The notes below the pieces were generated by a model. It was not told where the DNA came from. It did not search any database and saw nothing but the letters and a program-made list of their open reading frames with translations. Shown here piece after piece: positions 1 to 5,810 of a DNA stretch of 6,348 bases (position 1 is the first letter of the stretch; every line of letters starts with the position of its first letter). Where the stretch lies: assembly GCA_035687725.1 (NCBI GenBank), contig DASRVB010000240.1:1-6348 (forward strand). The letters are read 5' to 3'. The translations under genes were made by a program, and so were the position numbers. Origin of the DNA: JAICNR01 sp035687725 (GTDB lineage: Bacteria; Gemmatimonadota; Gemmatimonadetes; JACCXV01; JAHWKZ01).

Positions 1-33
1 CGGCGGCAGGTCCGGCGCGCGGGTGGCTGTCAT
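1..33 (-). CDS. Possible start of a further downstream gene, cut by the window edge
   Basis: An ATG at 33-31 overlaps the TGA stop of the lipoprotein gene (32-30) as ATGA, the usual junction of translationally coupled genes. The frame stays open to the window edge and encodes MTATRAPDLPP. A GGGGGA run lies almost against the ATG, too close for an ideal ribosome binding site, though the lipoprotein start at 653 has a similar AGGGA directly before its ATG. Eleven codons do not allow a function to be assigned, and in DNA this rich in GC an open stretch of this length means little. The call rests only on the junction. Confidence 0.25.
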   Translation of the reverse strand, partial: MTATRAPDLPP

Positions 34-653
34 TCCCCCGGCGGCGTAGTCCCCGCCGGGGAGGTGCCGGCCGGCGCAGTGCCGGTCGAACCGGTGCCGG
101 TTGGCGCCGCGCCGGCCGGAACGTCCTCGTCGACCGAGCCGTGGAGGTCGCGCGCCAGCTCGACGTTGGTCTCGTTCAGCATGTCCACGAGCCTGGCGCG
201 CTGCTCGGCGCTCATCTCCTCGATCATGGAGGTCCAGTCGGGGTACCCGCGCTCCTGGGCGGTCCGAAGCTCCGCCTCCCGCTGGAGCTCGCGGTCGATG
301 CGCCCGCGGACCGAAGAGCCCTCCGTGCGCAGCGACTCGCCATAGTGACGCCGATACGAATCGGCGACGGACTCGACCGCCGGATCGGGCGATCCGGAAA
401 AGGCCAGCGGATCGCCGAGCGGGTCGCCCATTGGGAAGCTGTCGAAGTCCATGACCTCGAACTCGTCGATCGAATCCGGACGGAACGTGTCGGGCGCGGA
501 CGCGTCGCGCGACACCCGCGGCGCGTTGGCCGACGGCGGCAGCGCGAGCTCCCCCGGCTCGCGGGCGGGCCGGACCACCTCGGCGATGTCCCCGCCGCCA
601 CAGGCGCAGAGGATGGAGGCCAGCCCCACCAGCACGCGTGCTCGATTCACCAT
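30..653 (-). CDS. Unrecognised small lipoprotein with a Pro/Ala/Gly/Thr-rich tail
   Basis: I do not recognise this 207-residue protein. Residues 1-17 form a short lipoprotein signal (Arg4 and Arg6, then a hydrophobic run) ending in a plausible lipobox LCAC, with Cys18 as the lipid-modified residue followed by GGG. Residues 19-90 are acidic and Pro-rich and look disordered (repeated GDPLGDPLAF). Residues 91-172 are charged and probably helical. Residues 179-206 are a low-complexity tail of PAGT/TGT units. The start at 653 is preferred over longer in-frame starts because it gives a clean signal peptide and overlaps the end of the upstream peptidase gene by 7 bases (ATG inside the peptidase's final codons). 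That overlap implies coupled translation and a shared envelope role with the peptidase, perhaps as an accessory or anchor, which is inference. Confidence 0.8.
   Translation of the reverse strand: MVNRARVLVGLASILCACGGGDIAEVVRPAREPGELALPPSANAPRVSRDASAPDTFRPDSIDEFEVMDFDSFPMGDPLGDPLAFSGSPDPAVESVADSYRRHYGESLRTEGSSVRGRIDRELQREAELRTAQERGYPDWTSMIEEMSAEQRARLVDMLNETNVELARDLHGSVDEDVPAGAAPTGTGSTGTAPAGTSPAGTTPPGE
36..119 (-). repeat. Low-complexity repeat coding for the PAGT/TGT tail of the lipoprotein
   Basis: The DNA repeats imperfect gccgg-cg / accggtgccgg units, translated as residues 179-206 of the lipoprotein (PAGAAP, TGTGSTGT, APAGTSPAGT). Such tails often act as flexible spacers at the cell surface. 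Unit number may vary between strains through slippage. Confidence 0.6.
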
Positions 654-2347
654 TCCCTCATCGCTTCGATCACCGTGTAGCGGGGCCGGATGTCGACCGG
701 AACGTCTGCGAGGCGGCCGATCGCGTCCTCGACCGGCGGCGGCAGCGTTCCCTTCTCGGCCAGCAGACCCTCCGCGCCGGCCACGTCGCCGGTCGCCTCG
801 ATCGTCAGGAGCTGGCGCGCGAGGCTCTCGTATCCTGCGTGGATCTTCCCGAAGTCGATCCCGAACCTTCCTTCCGTCCCGACGGCGATCGCGCCCGTGT
901 CGAGGAGGTGGTTCAGCTGCACCGCGCATCCCTTTCCGTGGGCCTCGTTCGTCCCGAACCGCACGCAGCGGAACAGGCCCGCGACCGAGCTGATGTACAC
1001 CTGGCGCTTGAAGGCCTCGTCGTAGACCCCCGCATCGGCCAGATGCGCCAGCGAGAGCACTCCCACGACGTCGGCCTTCGCCTCCTCGACGGGGGAATAA
1101 CTGGCTCCAAGGCGGACCGAGATCGACTCGTCACTGCCATGGACGAGGCGCGGGCCGAGACCATGGGCCAGCTCGTGCATGAGGACGTTCGTCGTGAACG
1201 GCCGTGGCTCGATCTCGGCCGCGAGCGCCGGCTCCAGCACGCGCTCGGCGATCGGCACGAGGACCTTCTCGAACTTGGCGTCGATGACGTTCCGCAGCAT
1301 TACCTTCTTCGTGCCGTATTCATCGGAGACCCGAGGATCGTTGGGCAGATTGAACGCGAGCGTCATGACGCCGCGCCGCGCATCTCCCGCCGTGTAGATC
1401 ACGTCGATCACCGACAGCGGAGATTCGAACGAGCGGTCCCGGCTCTTGTACGCGTCATCCATGGGAAGCGCCGCCTCGAGATCCGGGAGATGCGAGACCA
1501 GGACCTCGAGGTCTGCGCTCGCGCCGGGATCCTTGATGCCGATGAACGACTCATAGGCCGTCTTCCACCCCATGAGGGCGTCCTCGTAGACCTCGTAGGG
1601 ACCGAAGGTGACGTCGACCAGATTTTCGGAGAGCTGCATCCATGCGATCTCGGATGCGAGGTAATCGTCGGTGACGAGCGATTCCGCCCGCTTGCCCAGG
1701 AAGTCCGCGAGCGAGACGTTCTGCGCGTGCTCGGCCGCCTCCCTAAAGAGGCCCTCCGCGCGCTCGAGCCGGTCCGCGTATGCCTCCCTGTACGGGACGG
1801 CCACCAGCCGATCGCCCTCCCGTTCGAGGATCGTGTAGTACGACGTGAACGCCTCCCGATCCTCGGGATGCGCCGCGATCCACTCCTCGATCTCCTCCCG
1901 GGTGGCATCGGCGGGATAGTAGCCGGCCCCTGCCGGCTTGGGACCGACCGCCAAGAATGGCTCCGAGTCCGCGAGCCGGTCCCAAGGCCCGGCCATGATG
2001 TCGTAGTACTGGCGCGCGGGCTCCAGGTCCGCGTCCCCGACCTCCTCCAGCATCGACCTGTAGCTGAGGTTGTCCGGCCAGACCTGGAGCCAGAAAATCT
2101 CGTTCAGCACGTCGGACGCCTCGATCAGCTTCCGCACGACGATCCGCTGGTGGGCATCGAGCAGCGACGTATCGAACGTCAGGTCCACCGGGGCGAATTG
2201 CTCCACCCGCGCGGTCAGGTCGGCTGGGGTGAGTCCCGCCGCCAGCTCCGCGGGCGGAAGCTCGCGCGTCGGGACCTGCCCGCGGGCAGGCCCGGCGGCG
2301 AGCAGGACGGCGGCCAGTCCCGCGAGCCCGACATTCCTACCGGTCAT
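647..2347 (-). CDS. Secreted M49-type (dipeptidyl-peptidase III-like) zinc metallopeptidase
   Basis: The 566-residue protein is predicted to release dipeptides from peptide N-termini, the activity known for family M49. Residues 1-23 are a Sec signal peptide (Arg4, hydrophobic run 5-19, cleavage likely ARG|Q at 23/24), so it acts outside the cytoplasm. The zinc site is visible: HELAH at 391-395 (His391, His395 ligands, Glu392 catalytic) and EEAKAD at 421-426, whose second Glu is the expected third ligand. Flanking blocks also fit the family: FGPYEVYEDALMGWK (248-262), AFNLPNDPRV (331-340), and RFGTNEAHGKG (463-473). The zinc motif is the short HEXXH form, as I recall for the plant NUDIX-3-like branch and a few bacterial members, not the classical HEXXGH. 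The start at 2347 has a strong ribosome binding site and gives the signal peptide; upstream in-frame starts do not. It is coupled to the lipoprotein gene that follows. Confidence 0.9.
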   Translation of the reverse strand: MTGRNVGLAGLAAVLLAAGPARGQVPTRELPPAELAAGLTPADLTARVEQFAPVDLTFDTSLLDAHQRIVVRKLIEASDVLNEIFWLQVWPDNLSYRSMLEEVGDADLEPARQYYDIMAGPWDRLADSEPFLAVGPKPAGAGYYPADATREEIEEWIAAHPEDREAFTSYYTILEREGDRLVAVPYREAYADRLERAEGLFREAAEHAQNVSLADFLGKRAESLVTDDYLASEIAWMQLSENLVDVTFGPYEVYEDALMGWKTAYESFIGIKDPGASADLEVLVSHLPDLEAALPMDDAYKSRDRSFESPLSVIDVIYTAGDARRGVMTLAFNLPNDPRVSDEYGTKKVMLRNVIDAKFEKVLVPIAERVLEPALAAEIEPRPFTTNVLMHELAHGLGPRLVHGSDESISVRLGASYSPVEEAKADVVGVLSLAHLADAGVYDEAFKRQVYISSVAGLFRCVRFGTNEAHGKGCAVQLNHLLDTGAIAVGTEGRFGIDFGKIHAGYESLARQLLTIEATGDVAGAEGLLAEKGTLPPPVEDAIGRLADVPVDIRPRYTVIEAMREW

Positions 2348-2350
2348 CGC

Positions 2351-2361
2351 TTCCCCCTTCC
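2351..2361 (-). promoter_or_regulatory. Strong ribosome binding site of the M49 peptidase gene
   Basis: On the minus strand, GGAAGGGGGAA lies 3 bases before the ATG at 2347, with the AGGGGG core 5 bases from it. It is the only convincing Shine-Dalgarno sequence before a start codon in this window, and it fixes the start at 2347 rather than the longer in-frame options. Confidence 0.7.
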
Positions 2362-2381
2362 GTTGTTCGCGGTCGCCGGGC

Positions 2382-2387
2382 AATATA
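2382..2387 (-). promoter_or_regulatory. Candidate -10 element (TATATT) for the peptidase-lipoprotein operon
   Basis: TATATT, read on the minus strand, is an AT-only hexamer in otherwise GC-rich sequence. It lies 34 bases upstream of the peptidase ATG, giving a leader of roughly 27 bases that would include the strong ribosome binding site. I see no good -35 box at standard spacing. The same TATATTGCC occurs before the rhodanese gene (6247-6255). Confidence 0.4.
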
Positions 2388-2389
2388 GC
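2384..2389 (+). promoter_or_regulatory. Candidate -10 element (TATAGC) for the M20 deacylase, possibly leaderless
   Basis: TATAGC begins 11 bases before the deacylase ATG (2395), leaving only 5 bases between element and start, and no Shine-Dalgarno sequence is present. A transcript starting 6-7 bases after this hexamer would begin at or next to the ATG. TTGTTC at 2363-2368 is a possible -35 with a 15-base spacer, shorter than ideal. The element overlaps the opposing -10 candidate, so the two promoters would compete. Confidence 0.35.
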
Positions 2390-2394
2390 CTGCC

Positions 2395-3468
2395 ATGCGG
2401 GGTCGGTCGTCCATCGACGAGGTCCGTCTCCTCCGCGAGCTCGTGTCCATCCCCTCGCCGAGCGGCTCGGAGGAGGAGGTCGCGCGGCGCGTGGAGGACG
2501 TCGCACGCGGTGCGGGTTTGGACGTGCGGCGGAACGAGCTCGGCGTCGCGGTGGAGGTGGCCGGCCATGCCCGCGGCGCGACGCTCGCCCTCGTCTCCCA
2601 CCTCGACACGGTCCCTCCCGGGGACGGCTGGACCAGGGACCCCTTCGATCCGGCGATCGAGGACGGGCGGCTCTACGGGCGGGGATCGGGCGATGCGAAG
2701 GCGTCGGTCGCCGCCATGCTCGCAGCGGCGGCGGACGTGGCGGCCCGCGGTGGGCCGCAGCGCGGCCGCCTGCTCGTCGTCCTCGGGTTCTGCGAGGAGA
2801 CGCCCGACACGACGATGCCCGGACTCGCGGCGACGCTCGGTAGCATCGATGCCGCCGTCATCGGCGAGCCGACCAACCTCGAGCTGGCGACCGCGCAGCG
2901 GGGCGTCCTATGGCTCGACCTGGTGGCACGCGGGACACAGATCCATGCCGGTCGCGCGGACGAGGGGCGGCCGAACGCGATCGCGATCGTGGCCCGCGAC
3001 CTGCTCGCGCTCCAAGGGGTCGGCGCGGGGCGCCCGCATCCCGTCCTCGGCGACCCGACGGTCACGCCGACCATGATCGAAGCCGGCGTGGCCCGGAACG
3101 TCACCGCTCCGATCGCGCGCGTCTCGCTCGACGTGCGTACCACGCCGCCGTGGGACCACGCGGAGCTGATCCAGGCGATTCGCGAGCGCGTGACCGCCGA
3201 GGTCGAGGTCGTCTCCGACCGGCTCGTCCCCTGCGAGACCCCGCCCGGATCCCGGCTCGTCGCCGCGGCACGCACGGTACGCCCCGGCGCGCGCGAGTAC
3301 GGCAGCCCGACGTGCTCGGACTGGGTGTGGTTCCGCAACGTAGATGCGATGAAGTGCGGCCCCGGTACGAGCGCGCGGTCCCACGGCCCGGACGAGTGCG
3401 TCGAGGTGGACGAGGTGCGCGAGGCGCGCGCCTTCTTCGCGGCGTTGGCGGAAGGCTGGGCCGAGTAG
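2395..3468 (+). CDS. M20 family metallo-deacylase, ArgE / acetylcitrulline deacetylase type
   Basis: The 357-residue cytoplasmic enzyme is predicted to remove an acyl group from an N-acyl amino acid, most likely in arginine biosynthesis. M20 landmarks appear in order: SHLDTVP at 68-74 (His69 metal ligand, Asp71), GRGSGDAKA at 95-103 (Asp100 bridging the two metals), CEE at 133-135 (Glu134 general base, Glu135 ligand), GEPT at 157-160 (Glu158 ligand), IHAGR at 183-187 from the dimerisation lid, and the last ligand His330 in GPGTSARSHGPDE. The block YGSPTCSD with GPGTSARSH resembles, from memory, the Bacteroidetes-type deacetylases acting on N-acetyl- or N-succinyl-citrulline/ornithine, so ArgE in the strict sense, its citrulline variant, or a LysK-like enzyme are all possible. 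No ribosome binding site precedes the ATG. It is divergent from the peptidase and convergent with the acetyltransferase gene. Confidence 0.88.
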   Translation: MRGRSSIDEVRLLRELVSIPSPSGSEEEVARRVEDVARGAGLDVRRNELGVAVEVAGHARGATLALVSHLDTVPPGDGWTRDPFDPAIEDGRLYGRGSGDAKASVAAMLAAAADVAARGGPQRGRLLVVLGFCEETPDTTMPGLAATLGSIDAAVIGEPTNLELATAQRGVLWLDLVARGTQIHAGRADEGRPNAIAIVARDLLALQGVGAGRPHPVLGDPTVTPTMIEAGVARNVTAPIARVSLDVRTTPPWDHAELIQAIRERVTAEVEVVSDRLVPCETPPGSRLVAAARTVRPGAREYGSPTCSDWVWFRNVDAMKCGPGTSARSHGPDECVEVDEVREARAFFAALAEGWAE

Positions 3469-3510
3469 CAACTGCTTCGCTGGACTCGACTGATCGAAGA
3501 AAGTGGCTAC
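3465..3510. terminator. Imperfect palindrome spanning both convergent stop codons, candidate bidirectional terminator
   Basis: Between the convergent deacylase and acetyltransferase genes, GTAGC-A-ACT-G-CTTCG (3465-3479) can pair with CGAAG-AA-AGT-G-GCTAC (3495-3510) around a 15-base loop. The 13 base pairs are interrupted by one A/G mismatch and one small internal loop. Both TAG stop codons lie inside the outer stem. There is no T-run on either side, so it is not a textbook intrinsic terminator. It could still pause polymerase or protect 3' ends in both directions. Confidence 0.4.
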
Positions 3511-4046
3511 TCGAGCTCGAGCGCGAAGCGGCGGTCGCAGCGGGCGCAGGTCTCACCTTGGGTCTCGCGGAACCCGCGGCTCTCGTACAGGCCGATCGCT
3601 GCAGTCATCGCGCGGTTCGTCTCGAGCTCGACGCGCGTCCGCCCCGCGCTCCGCGCGTGGCCGAGCGCGGTCTCCAGGAGCTGGCCGCCGAGCCCCCGCC
3701 CGCGCCAGTCGGGCAGCAGGTACATCTTGCGGAGCTCGCAGCGCGCGGGGTCGCCGGGGTCGAGCCAGAGCCCGCACGTGCCGACGATCCGGCCGCGGCC
3801 GTCCTCCACCACCCAGAACCCACCCCCCGGAGCGAGGTAGTGGATCTCGACGTCGGAGAGATCGACGTCGGTGCCGGCGTGATCGGGGGCGAGGCCGAAC
3901 TCCGCGAGGACGCCGAACACGATTTCCCGCACCGCGCTCGCGTCCTCACGCCGGAAGCCGCGAATCCAGAAGGCCGATGCGAGCGGGTCCTCGTCGAGCG
4001 GCGTATCGCCGCCCGGATGCCGCGGGTCGGGCCGGCGGATGCTCAT
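3507..4046 (-). CDS. GNAT family N-acetyltransferase
   Basis: The 179-residue protein is a single GNAT domain (about residues 25-179), predicted to transfer an acetyl group from acetyl-CoA to an amine; the substrate cannot be told. The acetyl-CoA loop is clear: RKMYLLPDW leads into RGRGLGG at 115-121, matching R-x-x-G-x-G, followed by the helix GQLLETALGHAR. The C-terminal signature LETNRAMTAAIGLYESRGF (141-159) is typical. A CxxC pair (Cys167, Cys170) follows in CARCDRRFALEL, and I have no firm role for it. The ATG overlaps the stop of the acyl-CoA dehydrogenase gene as ATGA (4043-4046), so translation is probably coupled and this is the last gene of that operon. Upstream GGTGG is a weak ribosome binding site. 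An acyl-CoA-consuming partner beside a dehydrogenase is suggestive but unproven. Confidence 0.9.
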   Translation of the reverse strand: MSIRRPDPRHPGGDTPLDEDPLASAFWIRGFRREDASAVREIVFGVLAEFGLAPDHAGTDVDLSDVEIHYLAPGGGFWVVEDGRGRIVGTCGLWLDPGDPARCELRKMYLLPDWRGRGLGGQLLETALGHARSAGRTRVELETNRAMTAAIGLYESRGFRETQGETCARCDRRFALELE

Positions 4047-5800
4047 CGCGCCACCGCCGGACGGCGAGCGATCCGCCGCAGGCGCTCGTCCCGGTTTTCC
4101 GAAAGCAGGGCGACCCGCGCTTCGATCCGCGCCCCGGCCTCACGGCTGAACTGGCGCGCGATGTCGATCTCGGCCTCCGCCGCTTCCTTGCCGGCGCGCT
4201 CGATCGTCGCCTGCACGCGGCCGACCACGGCGGTCAGCGCGTAGAGGTCGATCGCGATGTCGGCGAGCCGCGCGAGCACGAGCTGCTCCTCCACGACGCG
4301 CTCCCGGTGCGCCCGGATCGCGCGCTCGGCGGCGTCGTGGAGCGCGCCCGCGTACCGCTCGATCGCCTTGAGCGGTCCCGCCAGCGACTCCGCGACCTTC
4401 ACGCCCGCGCTCGGTCTCCCGACCGCGTCCTTGATCCGATGGAACGCGAATTCCGTCAGGACCCCGATGTCCTTGATCGGCTCGCGCAGAGCGGAGCCGA
4501 CGTGCTCCAGGTAGTCGCCCAGACGCTCGATCCCCGCCAGCGCGATGAACACCCTCAGCACTTCGTTGGTCCCCTCGAAGATCCGGTTGATGCGCGCGTC
4601 CCGCAGGTAACGCTCGAACGGACGGTCCCGCATGTAGCCGCGACCGCCTGCGATCTGGAGCGCGTCGTCGGCGGCTCGCCACGCGGCCTCCGACGCGTAC
4701 ACCTTGCAGATCGCCGACTCCAGGCTGTAGTCGACGCCGCCGCGGTCGATCAGCGCGCCGGTCAGCTCCACCATCGACTCCGTGACGTAGCCGTCGATCC
4801 GCATGCGGGCGAGCTTCGCCGCGATCAGGTCGAACTCCGCGATGGACCGTCCAAACTGGCGGCGCGACCAGGCAAAGTTCTCGGCCGCCCGCAGCATCGT
4901 CTCCAGTCCACCCACCGCACACGCGGCGAGGCCGACCCGGCCGCCGTTCAGGACGTTCATCGCCACCTTGAACCCGTGGCCGGGCCGGTCGAGAACCTGG
5001 TCGTCCCCGACGCGGACGCCGCGGAAGAAGATCTCCGCTTGCGTCGAGGAGCGGATGCCGAGCTTCTCGTTGGTCCAGATCCGCCCGATCTCGATCCCCT
5101 CCTGGTGCCCTTCCAGCACGAAAGCGGTCACGCGGTCCATCGTCCGCCCGTCCTTCTCGATCGGCGTCTGCGCGAAGACTGTCAGGACGCCGGCGCGATG
5201 CGCGTTGCCGATCCAGATCTTGTGCCCGTCGAGGATCCACGCGGAGCCGTCGGGCGCGCGCAGGGCGCGGGACTCGATGTTGGCTGCGTCCGAGCCGTGA
5301 TCGGGCTCGGTGAGCGCGAAGGATGCCAGCGTCTGACCACGGGCGCAGGGGGGGAGCCAGCGCCGCTTCTGCTCCTCGGTCCCGTACATCGAGATTCCCT
5401 TGATGCCGATCGACAGGTGGGACCCGAGCAGGACCGCCAGGCCAGGGTCGCGGGCGGCGATGCGCGCGGAAACCCGGTTCGACTGCCGCTGGCCGAACCC
5501 CATGCCGCCGTGTTCTTCGGATACGTAGAGTCCGAAGACCCCGCGCTCGGCGAGGCCTTCCAGCACACCCTCGGGGATGGCCGCGTCACGATCGAAGGCG
5601 GCGCCGTCGACCTTGGCGTCCAGGAACCGCTCGAGGTCGTCCAGGTAGCCGGCGAGGTCTTCGGATTCGTCGGCCGGAAGCTCGGGGAACGGAAAGACGA
5701 GATCCGCGGCGATCACGCCGCTGAACAGGGACTTGCAGTACGAAGGAAGCTCGGGGGTGGGTGTTTCGGGCTCCTGCGTCAGGCTCCGCGCGGGTTTCAT
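4043..5800 (-). CDS. Acyl-CoA dehydrogenase, VLCAD/ACAD9-like with C-terminal extension
   Basis: The 585-residue FAD enzyme is predicted to introduce the trans-2 double bond into acyl-CoA in beta-oxidation, passing electrons to electron-transfer flavoprotein. It shows the N-terminal helical domain with GVFGLYVSEEHGGMGFG (87-103), the middle-domain signature FALTEPDHGSDAAN (161-174), the FAD/subunit-contact block RRQFGRSIAEFDLIAAKLA (313-331), and QIAGGRGYM (382-390). The probable catalytic base is Glu409 in RIFEGTNEVLR, the location used by very-long-chain enzymes and ACAD9, rather than that of isovaleryl-CoA dehydrogenase. About 150 residues follow the core, also typical of the VLCAD/ACAD9 branch and absent from short- and medium-chain enzymes of about 380-400 residues. 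No signal peptide. The ATG lies 10 bases after the downstream stop (5811) of the rhodanese frame and lacks a clear ribosome binding site, so it may depend on ribosomes arriving from that gene. Confidence 0.92.
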   Translation of the reverse strand: MKPARSLTQEPETPTPELPSYCKSLFSGVIAADLVFPFPELPADESEDLAGYLDDLERFLDAKVDGAAFDRDAAIPEGVLEGLAERGVFGLYVSEEHGGMGFGQRQSNRVSARIAARDPGLAVLLGSHLSIGIKGISMYGTEEQKRRWLPPCARGQTLASFALTEPDHGSDAANIESRALRAPDGSAWILDGHKIWIGNAHRAGVLTVFAQTPIEKDGRTMDRVTAFVLEGHQEGIEIGRIWTNEKLGIRSSTQAEIFFRGVRVGDDQVLDRPGHGFKVAMNVLNGGRVGLAACAVGGLETMLRAAENFAWSRRQFGRSIAEFDLIAAKLARMRIDGYVTESMVELTGALIDRGGVDYSLESAICKVYASEAAWRAADDALQIAGGRGYMRDRPFERYLRDARINRIFEGTNEVLRVFIALAGIERLGDYLEHVGSALREPIKDIGVLTEFAFHRIKDAVGRPSAGVKVAESLAGPLKAIERYAGALHDAAERAIRAHRERVVEEQLVLARLADIAIDLYALTAVVGRVQATIERAGKEAAEAEIDIARQFSREAGARIEARVALLSENRDERLRRIARRPAVAR

Positions 5801-5810
5801 CGCGCGACGC

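Noticed and set aside
2348..2506. Longer peptidase start at 2506
   Set aside because: The 53 extra residues are Arg/Pro-rich, lie opposite the deacylase gene, and would bury the signal peptide; the strong ribosome binding site at 2351-2361 supports 2347.
638..3076. Very long open frame (812 codons) on the plus strand opposite the peptidase and running into the deacylase region
   Set aside because: It is antisense to a protein with a clear signal peptide and zinc motifs, then out of frame with the deacylase. It has an Arg/Asp/Gly-rich composition without domains, and GC-rich codons routinely leave such mirror frames open.
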